IMG/VR virus record: IMGVR_UViG_3300020172_005269
Coordinates: 1 to 42,268 of that record
Length of the DNA stretch: 42,268 nucleotides
Reading direction: 5' to 3' (one strand)
DNA from: a virus
In this document: positions 7,342-13,525 of the stretch, piece by piece
Numbering within the stretch: position 1 is the first letter of the stretch
Layout of the letters: each line of letters starts with the position of its first letter
Notes under the pieces: model-generated
The model's input: only the letters and a program-made list of their open reading frames with translations
Databases searched by the model: none
Told to the model about the DNA's origin: nothing
Made by a program: the position numbers and the translations under genes

Positions 7342-7682
7342 GTTTTTTTGAATCTGATGTAGTTCGCTCAGAAATTGTAGAAATTTCAGATCTACAAGAA
7401 CAAATTTGTCAAAGTGTTTTTAAGTTTCCTGTAATGGGGAAACGGGAAAAAATTGCTCATGTCAATCTCCTGCAAAGACTTTTAGATAAGCAGCAAATTC
7501 TTTATACTAGGTTATGTCTTTCTGATGATCCCGAAGCGATACAAATGAAAAATAATATAATAGAGTCTGCTAAATTAATGGGACTGCCTTCAAATGTTGA
7601 TATAAAAATATTATTTTCAAATATGTCTAGCATCATTGAGGGTATGCGAGAGCAGATTGACAAGTCTGCCACTGACCTGTAG
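7338..7682 (+). CDS. DUF1825 family protein
   Basis: 114 residues beginning MSFFESDVVRSEI. The N-terminal MxFFxSxxV pattern, the helical body with a KREKIAHVNLLQRLLDKQQILYTRL segment, and the terminal SSIIEGMREQID match what I remember of DUF1825. That family is found in cyanobacteria and their myoviruses, and its function is unknown. Sharing it with the host lineage is a further hint that the host is a cyanobacterium. It is translationally coupled to gp59 by an ATGA overlap and lies just before gp32, so a role near replication is possible. The gp32 promoter lies in its last codons. Confidence 0.7.
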   Translation: MSFFESDVVRSEIVEISDLQEQICQSVFKFPVMGKREKIAHVNLLQRLLDKQQILYTRLCLSDDPEAIQMKNNIIESAKLMGLPSNVDIKILFSNMSSIIEGMREQIDKSATDL

Positions 7683-7685
7683 AAT
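7652..7685 (+). promoter_or_regulatory. Sigma70-type promoter of gp32 with hairpin around the -35 box
   Basis: TTGACA at 7657-7662, an exact 17-base spacer and TAGAAT at 7680-7685 precede gp32 by 44 bases. The -35 box lies in the loop of a five-base-pair hairpin (GCAGA/TCTGC, 7652-7669). The promoter overlaps the end of the DUF1825 gene and would give gp32 its own transcript, as in T4. Confidence 0.7.
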
Positions 7686-7729
7686 AATGAAGTACCAAAA
7701 GCCAAATCCAATTAATCCGAGGTATAAAA

Positions 7730-8704
7730 ATGTCTTTTTCTGATCTCAAAAAACAATCCAAACTGGGTTCTCTCACTTCCAAACTGGTAAAGGAAGTTGA
7801 GAAGATGAGCACTACTTCTGGTGGTGCCGATGAGCGTCTCTGGAAACCAGAGATGGATAAAACTGGTAACGGATTTGCAGTTATCCGTTTTCTACCTGCT
7901 CCAAATGGTGAAGAACTTCCTTGGGCAAAACTATATAGTCATGCTTTCCAAGGTCCTGGTGGTTGGTATATTGAAAACTCTCTTACTACCATTGGGCAAA
8001 AAGATCCTCTTGGAGAATATAACCGCGAACTGTGGAACACTGGATCTGAAGCAAATAAAGAAATTGTTCGTAAGCAAAAGCGTAAACTGTCTTACTACTC
8101 TAACATCTACGTTGTAAAGGATCCTACTAATCCTCAGAATGAAGGTAAAGTCTTCCTCTTCAAGTATGGCAAAAAAATCTTTGACAAGATTATGGAAGCA
8201 ATGCAACCCGAGTTTGAGGATGAAACTCCAATTAATCCATTTGACTTCTGGCAAGGTGCAAACTTCAAACTGAAGATTGTCAAGAAAGACGGGTATTGGA
8301 ACTATGATAAGTCCGAGTTTGGATCTGCGGAAGCACTTCTAGATGATGATGATGCTCTCGAAGCAATTTGGAAAAAGTGTTTTTCACTTACTGCAGTAAC
8401 TTCTCAAGATCAATTCAAAACTTATGAAGAACTTGAGCGGCGCTTGAACATGGTTCTGGGCAAAAAAACTTCTCCAACTCAATCACAATCTGTGATTGCA
8501 CAAGAAGAAGAGTATGAATCTTACGTGGAATCCTACAGTTCCTCTAAAAATGTAGAGAAAGAGATTGAAGAATCTTACAATCGTAGTAAAAATGTTCCTG
8601 AAGATTTGAGTCGTCAACTTTCTTCTTTGAGTCCTTCAACGACTAGCGATGACGACGAAGAAGACGATGCTCTGAGTTATTTTCAAAGGTTGGCAGAAAG
8701 TTGA
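7730..8704 (+). CDS. 32: Single-stranded DNA-binding protein, T4 gp32 homologue
   Basis: 324 residues. gp32 coats single-stranded DNA during replication, recombination and repair and recruits gp59. The N-terminal cooperativity region (SFSDLKKQSKLGSLTSKLVKE) is followed by the OB-fold core with SYYSNIYVVKDPTNPQNEGKVFLFKYGKKIFDKI, nearly superimposable on the T4 segment. The C-terminus is Ser/Asp/Glu-rich (TTSDDDEEDDALSYF), like the acidic protein-interaction tail of T4 gp32. Unlike T4, the Cys cluster that binds structural zinc is absent, and the only cysteine is far downstream. A good ribosome-binding site (GAGGT) precedes the start, and a dedicated promoter lies at 7657. Confidence 0.95.
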   Translation: MSFSDLKKQSKLGSLTSKLVKEVEKMSTTSGGADERLWKPEMDKTGNGFAVIRFLPAPNGEELPWAKLYSHAFQGPGGWYIENSLTTIGQKDPLGEYNRELWNTGSEANKEIVRKQKRKLSYYSNIYVVKDPTNPQNEGKVFLFKYGKKIFDKIMEAMQPEFEDETPINPFDFWQGANFKLKIVKKDGYWNYDKSEFGSAEALLDDDDALEAIWKKCFSLTAVTSQDQFKTYEELERRLNMVLGKKTSPTQSQSVIAQEEEYESYVESYSSSKNVEKEIEESYNRSKNVPEDLSRQLSSLSPSTTSDDDEEDDALSYFQRLAES

Positions 8705-9373
8705 TTATTCGTAAAGTTTAATATTATCTCCTTTTTTTAGGGTTCTATCTACATATTGGATAGAACCCTGTTTATATGCCATAATTTCTTCAATATCATT
8801 TAATACAACATTTAAGTAAACTGGTTTTAGTATGTAAATATTTCTTTTATCATTTTCTTTAGATTCTTCATATTGATAATTTGTTATTTCCTCTGTAATA
8901 TTTGTCTTTGTAACTTCTTGACCTAATCCATAATCGTAGAATGTTATACTATAATTTTTATCTACTTGAAGACCTGCAGGTAAAATTAAAACGCTTAAAC
9001 TATTATAAACTGCAATAGTTTCATAGTGGTGAGTATCATAGATCTTATCGTAAGTTCCATATTTTTCTATTAAATATTTGTCGAATGCAATTTGTGGTAC
9101 TGGCCACTCCGAGTATATGTTTAATATATTATTTGATAATAATACAACCCAATCTAAAGATTCATCATCATAAAATTTAAATGCCACATTATCTGGCCTT
9201 TCATCACCAATAATTTTATATTTTGTGAAAAAATTTAGATTTTCAACAATATCATCGCGAAGTTTTCCTCTTTTAAATAAATTTTTAACTCTTATAGAAT
9301 CATTGATTGTTGATTCGGGAAATCTATCAACATAGTCAAAATCTGGAACTTTGCTAAAATATGGGGTTGTCAT
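8705..9373 (-). CDS. 53: Baseplate wedge subunit, T4 gp53 homologue
   Basis: 222 residues, against 196 in T4. gp53 joins neighbouring baseplate wedges around the hub. The start FSKVPDFDYVDRFPES, the NLFKRGKLRDDI segment and the DESLDWVVLLSNNILNIYSEWPV stretch are characteristic of the family. It is the last gene of a minus-strand unit with the gp48-like, unknown and gp4 genes, one base separating it from the upstream gene. It converges directly on gp32, whose stop is adjacent, and its 3' end carries the gp32 terminator hairpin. Confidence 0.9.
   Translation of the reverse strand: MTTPYFSKVPDFDYVDRFPESTINDSIRVKNLFKRGKLRDDIVENLNFFTKYKIIGDERPDNVAFKFYDDESLDWVVLLSNNILNIYSEWPVPQIAFDKYLIEKYGTYDKIYDTHHYETIAVYNSLSVLILPAGLQVDKNYSITFYDYGLGQEVTKTNITEEITNYQYEESKENDKRNIYILKPVYLNVVLNDIEEIMAYKQGSIQYVDRTLKKGDNIKLYE
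8739..8769 (+). terminator. Terminator-like hairpin for gp32, inside the gp53 coding region
   Basis: A perfect 11-base-pair inverted repeat (AGGGTTCTATC/GATAGAACCCT, nine-base loop) lies 35 bases after the gp32 stop and is followed by GTTTAT. Seven T residues precede it on this strand. It lies wholly within the 3' coding end of the convergent gp53 gene, so the protein sequence and the RNA structure are both constrained. Termination in the plus direction is likely; in the minus direction the hairpin is followed by A residues, not U. Confidence 0.65.
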
Positions 9374-9374
9374 T

Positions 9375-10865
9375 TTAATATCCTACTCCTGAAATTGGTT
9401 TTCCATTATCAACATAATCGCTAGAATATACAGGTTCAATTTCACTAAACTGTAAATTTAATTGATATGAAGTCATAATTCCGTCTTCAAAAGTCATATA
9501 TGATCCGTCTGGTGTATAATCAACAGTACATGCCAGCAATGCACATGTTTTAAACTTATTTAATCCTGGGTGTGATTGATCTCCCTTATGCTTATATTCA
9601 ATTTTAAACACATTTGGAGCTTTAAGGAACAAGTTTCCCGCACCTTTTTTTGGTGCCGATCCCTCTTTAAAAAATCGTATTATACCAAGAACAGTTTCGG
9701 ATTCTTTTTCACTTCTAGGACTTAATCTAAAAGTAAAATTAAATGGTCTTAGTTGTGGACCTTGGAATAATAGTTCTAAATTAGGATTTACGACAGCACC
9801 AGAGACTCTAGATAACAATCCTTGGGCACTTACTGCTTGCTGGGCCAATTCTAATTTTATGGCTGTTTTGAGCGCATCTGAAACTCCACCTTCCCCCAAT
9901 GTTCCTTCTATCTGTGATATAAATGAATTGACAGGATCTCCACCTTCCATTGCAGAGAAAGCTCCAGAAGCTAATCCATATTGATATGCATTTAATCCTA
10001 ATCCATTCCAATCGACAGAGTTTTGATCTGAAATTGTGGGTTGTATTGGCAATGTTACATATCCTTTAGGAATTTCTGTTAATGTTCTATCCCCCCAACC
10101 TAACTTATTTTCTAATGGAGATCTAGTTCCATACTCTAACATATTAAATTGAATATAGTCTTGCGTTGGACTTCTATCAATAGGATAACGCAAAATTGGA
10201 TATTCTTTTCTTTCTGAAGATCCTTCTAGACCAGGTATCCCTGTTTGTGCTAAAGATTGTATTCCCTCTGTTAAATCTTCAGAAACTATTTCTTCGTCTG
10301 TTGGTGTAGGAGTTTCTTCAATTTCTTCATCAGTTCCTGGTCTTCTTCTGTTATTACTTTGTCCAGTATTTGTTTGTTTTGCTACTAAAGTTTGTGCTAA
10401 TCCGGGTTTAACTTTAACTGCAGTGTTTATAACAGAATTTTGAACTGCGGTGTTTAGTGATCCACTATATAATGACCCTATAGCTTCAGTGCTAAGAACT
10501 ACGTCTCCTACTTTTTTCCCCGGCGGAATTTTAAAATTATCTTTATCTTCTTCCGTATATACAGTTGGATTATCTACTAGGGACTCTCCTTCTGGATTTA
10601 CAAAGGTTTTTACCTTATCTGTTGTAGATCCTACAAACTTATATGTACCAGAATTAAATCCGTTTCCTTTTTCATCTCCTGGAGTCCATTTTGCACCAAT
10701 ATCCGTCCTTTGTCCTGCATAATACACATATGTTCTAGTTCTTCCATTTGGTATTGGATTTCCACTAGAATCTGCGTCGTAACCAGTAATTGTCCTAAAA
10801 TATAATTTTGTCCCATTAAGAGACGGTCCAGTTTGATCGCTGTAGATATATCTGATCTCGCTCAT
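9375..10865 (-). CDS. 48: Baseplate tail-tube cap protein, T4 gp48-like
   Basis: 496 residues, longer than T4 gp48 (364). The C-terminal third (from about residue 360: RPFNFTFRLSPRSEKESETV, then VFKIEYKHKG and YMTFEDGIMTSYQLNLQFSE) has the pattern of tail-tube-fold proteins that cap the hub and start tube polymerisation. The N-terminal region contains a long low-complexity Thr/Pro/Glu linker (RRPGTDEEIEETPTPTDEE), which probably accounts for much of the extra length. It lies upstream of gp53 in the same late minus-strand unit. gp48 is the best fit; the paralogous gp54 role cannot be fully excluded. Confidence 0.7.
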   Translation of the reverse strand: MSEIRYIYSDQTGPSLNGTKLYFRTITGYDADSSGNPIPNGRTRTYVYYAGQRTDIGAKWTPGDEKGNGFNSGTYKFVGSTTDKVKTFVNPEGESLVDNPTVYTEEDKDNFKIPPGKKVGDVVLSTEAIGSLYSGSLNTAVQNSVINTAVKVKPGLAQTLVAKQTNTGQSNNRRRPGTDEEIEETPTPTDEEIVSEDLTEGIQSLAQTGIPGLEGSSERKEYPILRYPIDRSPTQDYIQFNMLEYGTRSPLENKLGWGDRTLTEIPKGYVTLPIQPTISDQNSVDWNGLGLNAYQYGLASGAFSAMEGGDPVNSFISQIEGTLGEGGVSDALKTAIKLELAQQAVSAQGLLSRVSGAVVNPNLELLFQGPQLRPFNFTFRLSPRSEKESETVLGIIRFFKEGSAPKKGAGNLFLKAPNVFKIEYKHKGDQSHPGLNKFKTCALLACTVDYTPDGSYMTFEDGIMTSYQLNLQFSEIEPVYSSDYVDNGKPISGVGY

Positions 10866-10893
10866 ATTTTGAGGACTTGTAGAAGTCTTTTAC

Positions 10894-11280
10894 TTATTTA
10901 GTTCTAAATTTTGCATATTGAAGAGATCTCATATAATTAATTTCATTTTCTTCTACTAATAAAAGTTTTCCATTAACTTCTTTCCATGTATATCTTCTCA
11001 TTTCTCCCCAGTGAAAATTGATTCCTTGAAATCCCCAAGGTTCTACGGAAGTTACTGCTACAAGTGGGAATTCATCATAAGTAACATTTTTTGTTTTTGT
11101 CGAGTATACGAAGGTATAATATTTTCCAACTTCAGGGACAACTTTTTCAGTTTTAAAAACCTCCATAATAGCAAGCATAATATCGTCTGCTTGTTTATAA
11201 TTATTTTTTTCTATATTAAATTTTAATGCAGAAATTCTTCTAGATTTTTTTTCTATTTCTTGACCGAATCCCTGTGCCAT
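10894..11280 (-). CDS. Conserved hypothetical protein of the gp4 unit
   Basis: 128 residues between the gp48-like gene and gp4 on the minus strand; its ATG overlaps the gp4 stop. After a charged helical N-terminus with ALKFNIEKNNYKQADDIM, it has a probable beta domain (GKYYTFVYSTKTK, then FPLVAVTSVEPWGFQGINFHW). The PLVxVTxxxPWGFxGxNFHW pattern recalls segments of small T4-like virion proteins, but I cannot name one. Expression from the late promoter at 11757-11764 and the neighbours suggest a structural or assembly role. It is too short and different to be called gp2 (head DNA-end protection), which neighbours gp4 in T4. Confidence 0.55.
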   Translation of the reverse strand: MAQGFGQEIEKKSRRISALKFNIEKNNYKQADDIMLAIMEVFKTEKVVPEVGKYYTFVYSTKTKNVTYDEFPLVAVTSVEPWGFQGINFHWGEMRRYTWKEVNGKLLLVEENEINYMRSLQYAKFRTK

Positions 11281-11723
11281 TACTTAATGCCTAATTCTTC
11301 TTCTGTGATGACCTTAAATTCTATCAATCTATCTGCACAAAATTCTTTTGCTGCTTTCCATTTAGATTGATTTACTGCATATGTTTTGCATTCGTGCAAA
11401 TATGATTTAGTAACTCTTGATTTTTGCTTTGGTGGAACTGTTTGTTTTTTTGGTTTAACCTCAACAATATATGTTTTTGTTTTTCCTGATTGATCTTTGA
11501 CTTTTATTATAAAATCTGGAAAATATCTATGAACGCGATTATCTACTGGAGAAATATACGGTATCCAAAATTCTTCGCTTCCCCATTCAATTATATTTTC
11601 GTTTAAGTCACACCAATGGCAAAATTTTCTTTCCCAACTACTACGACAGATAATATTATTTGGATCACCTTTATATTTTTGGGGATGTGAAGGTTTATAC
11701 CTACTTTTAATACTTTCTGCCAT
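11280..11723 (-). CDS. 4: Head completion protein, T4 gp4 (gp50) homologue
   Basis: 147 residues, about the length of T4 gp4 (150). gp4 acts after DNA packaging so that heads can join tails. The signature KYKGDPNNIICRSSWERKFCHWCD is close to the T4 protein, followed by IEWGSEE. A PD-(D/E)XK-like constellation is visible: E31 in SWERKF, YFPDF with D70, and VEVKPK with E88 and K90. This agrees with the nuclease-like fold suspected for this family. It is the first gene of the minus-strand late unit, and its start lies 33 bases from the late promoter box. Confidence 0.9.
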   Translation of the reverse strand: MAESIKSRYKPSHPQKYKGDPNNIICRSSWERKFCHWCDLNENIIEWGSEEFWIPYISPVDNRVHRYFPDFIIKVKDQSGKTKTYIVEVKPKKQTVPPKQKSRVTKSYLHECKTYAVNQSKWKAAKEFCADRLIEFKVITEEELGIK

Positions 11724-11756
11724 TTATTATTGATACATAATATACACGGTTAAAAT

Positions 11757-11764
11757 TATTTATA
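11757..11764 (-). promoter_or_regulatory. Late promoter box for the gp4-gp53 unit
   Basis: Read on the minus strand, these bases are TATAAATA, a full match to the T4-type late consensus, 33 bases before the gp4 start. The box lies in the 42-base gap between two divergent genes and ends one base before the ATG of the plus-strand gene at 11766. Confidence 0.7.
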
Positions 11765-11765
11765 G

Positions 11766-12587
11766 ATGGCATTCGGATCTCCATTTCCTAGTATTAAGGG
11801 AATAAGTTCAATAAAATCCGCTTTACTTAGACCAGCATTAACTTCTCATTATGAGTGTTATTTTAATCCTCCAAATGATGTTACCGCATGGTTAAAAAAC
11901 TCTGGAAGATATACTTATGACTCATCTTTGATTTCTCTCTCTTGTTCTGAAGCATCTCTTCCAGGAAGTTCTTTAGCTACTCATGAAATTAATAATGATT
12001 TCACTGGAGTAACGGAGAGACACGCATATAGAAGAATATATGACGATAGAGCCGATTTTACTTTTTATGTCGATCATGATTATAATATAATTTCATTTTT
12101 TGAAGGTTGGATAGCATACATTGCTGGCGAAGAATTTTCAGAAAAACTTTCAGAATCTCAGTACTATTATAGAGTAAGATATCCAGATGGAACAGGTACT
12201 CCTCAATCAAAACTTAAAAGCGGAGGTCCTGGTAGTGGATATAGAGCTTCTAGTTTGTATGTCAATAAATTTGAAAGAGATATGTCTGGAAAATTTTTAA
12301 CTTATAGATTTATAAAAGCATATCCAATATCAATCAACTCAATGCCAGTTTCTTATGATGGGTCAAATCTTTTGAAATGCACAGTATCTTTCACCTATTT
12401 AAGATATGTTGTGAACAAACAAGATTATCAATTAACTCCTTCGACCACTACTCAAACAACAAATGCTGTAGATCTTCCAGAAGGATCAACAAGAGTTGGA
12501 TCTGTTGATATTGGTCCAAATACTAGACAAAGTGAATGGTTAACTCCCGATGGAAGAATTGTTCAAGTAATTGAACCCGTCTATTGA
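11766..12587 (+). CDS. Baseplate tail-tube initiator-like protein (gp54-like)
   Basis: 273 residues. The pattern LTSHYECYFNPP, LISLSCSEASLPGSSLATHEI, TERHAYRRIYDDRADFTFYVD is typical of the tail-tube fold shared by gp19, gp54 and gp48: an early beta strand, a Ser/Pro-rich loop and a tube-forming sheet. The C-terminal part (YPISINSMPVSYD then KCTVSFTYLRY) also fits the tube-protein end pattern. T4 gp54 has 320 residues. Its place among hub genes supports a baseplate-tube junction role, though a second tail-tube protein is possible. No clear late promoter box is visible upstream in the 42-base divergent gap, only a weak TACATAATA stretch. Confidence 0.6.
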   Translation: MAFGSPFPSIKGISSIKSALLRPALTSHYECYFNPPNDVTAWLKNSGRYTYDSSLISLSCSEASLPGSSLATHEINNDFTGVTERHAYRRIYDDRADFTFYVDHDYNIISFFEGWIAYIAGEEFSEKLSESQYYYRVRYPDGTGTPQSKLKSGGPGSGYRASSLYVNKFERDMSGKFLTYRFIKAYPISINSMPVSYDGSNLLKCTVSFTYLRYVVNKQDYQLTPSTTTQTTNAVDLPEGSTRVGSVDIGPNTRQSEWLTPDGRIVQVIEPVY

Positions 12588-12590
12588 TCA

Positions 12591-12598
12591 AATAAATA
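12591..12598 (+). promoter_or_regulatory. Late promoter box before gp26
   Basis: AATAAATA, 28 bases before the gp26 start and three bases after the preceding stop codon. It matches the late consensus and would drive the long hub operon. Confidence 0.7.
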
Positions 12599-12626
12599 AT
12601 CATATCTGAAATTTCTATAGGACATT

Positions 12627-13346
12627 ATGCCTTTACCAAAGATTTCTACGCCAACATATGAGTTGGAATTGCCTTCTACTGGACAAAAAATTAATTATCG
12701 ACCATTTCTCGTAAGGGAAGAAAAACTTCTTGTAATTGCTTTAGAAAGTGAAGATACAAAACAAATTACTACTGCAATTAAAACTGTAATTAAAAATTGT
12801 ATTCAAACCAAAAATATTAAAGTTGAGTTTTTGCCAACATTTGATATAGAATATTTGTTTTTAAATATTAGAGGAAAATCTGTAGGAGAAGAGATAGAAG
12901 TTAATATCATTTGTCCAGATGATGGGGAAACAACTGTCCCTGTAAAAATTAATATTGATAATATTAAAGTTCAGAGAAGTGAGGATCATAATCCAAAAAT
13001 TCAAGTTGATGAAAATATTATCATGGAAATGAAATATCCTTCATTGGATCAATTTATTAAAAGTAATTTTGATTTTTCTGGTGATAACAACATGGAACAA
13101 TCTTTTGATCTGGTTGCTTCATGTGTTGATAAGATTTACACCGAAGAGGAAGTGTGGAGTTCTTCCGATGTAACTAAAAAAGAACTTATTGAATTTCTAG
13201 AGCAAATGAATTCTGCACAATTTAAACAAATTGAAAAGTTTTTTGAAAGTATGCCAAAATTATCACATGAAATTAAGGTTTCTAATCCAAACACTGAAGT
13301 TGAGAGTACGGTAGTTCTTGAGGGATTATCAAGTTTTTTCGCATAG
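12627..13346 (+). CDS. 26: Baseplate hub subunit, T4 gp26 homologue
   Basis: 239 residues, compared with 208 in T4. This is the baseplate hub protein family in which the N-terminus reads like PTYELELPSTGQKINYRPFLVREEKLL and is followed by a helical region that ends KNCIQTK. Both are present near residues 8-60. The central part (FLNIRGKSVGEEIEVNIICPDDGE) is beta-rich, as in other members. The following gene is the short gp51 homologue, the same 26-51 order as in T4. A late promoter box lies 28 bases upstream. Confidence 0.85.
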   Translation: MPLPKISTPTYELELPSTGQKINYRPFLVREEKLLVIALESEDTKQITTAIKTVIKNCIQTKNIKVEFLPTFDIEYLFLNIRGKSVGEEIEVNIICPDDGETTVPVKINIDNIKVQRSEDHNPKIQVDENIIMEMKYPSLDQFIKSNFDFSGDNNMEQSFDLVASCVDKIYTEEEVWSSSDVTKKELIEFLEQMNSAQFKQIEKFFESMPKLSHEIKVSNPNTEVESTVVLEGLSSFFA

Positions 13347-13348
13347 GA

Positions 13349-13525
13349 ATGGTCCATATGGACCTTGAAAATTATTTTCAGTTAAATTTTGCCTTAATGC
13401 AGTATCATAAATACTCATTAACTGAGATTGAAAATATGATTCCTTGGGAAAGGGATGTTTATGTTGCATTATTGAAAAATCATTTAGAAGAAGAAAAACT
13501 CAAGCAGCAACAAAATGGCAGTTGA
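13349..13525 (+). CDS. 51: Short gp51-like baseplate hub assembly protein
   Basis: 58 residues from the ATG at 13349; an in-frame ATG at 13358 gives 55. It starts two bases after the gp26 stop and overlaps the following ATG by 11 bases. Sequence features are DLENYFQLNFALMQYHKYSL, then a helix ENMIPWERDVYVALL and a charged Gln/Lys end. From memory, short proteins with this position and the IPWERDVYxxLL pattern are annotated in cyanophages as the gp51 hub assembly catalyst, although T4 gp51 is about four times longer. The homology to T4 gp51 therefore rests mainly on gene order and could be a functional analogy. Confidence 0.65.
   Translation: MVHMDLENYFQLNFALMQYHKYSLTEIENMIPWERDVYVALLKNHLEEEKLKQQQNGS

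Noticed and set aside
10894-11280. Assignment of this gene as gp2 because it neighbours gp4
   Set aside because: T4 gp2 is more than twice as long and I see no resemblance, so only a hypothetical call is given.
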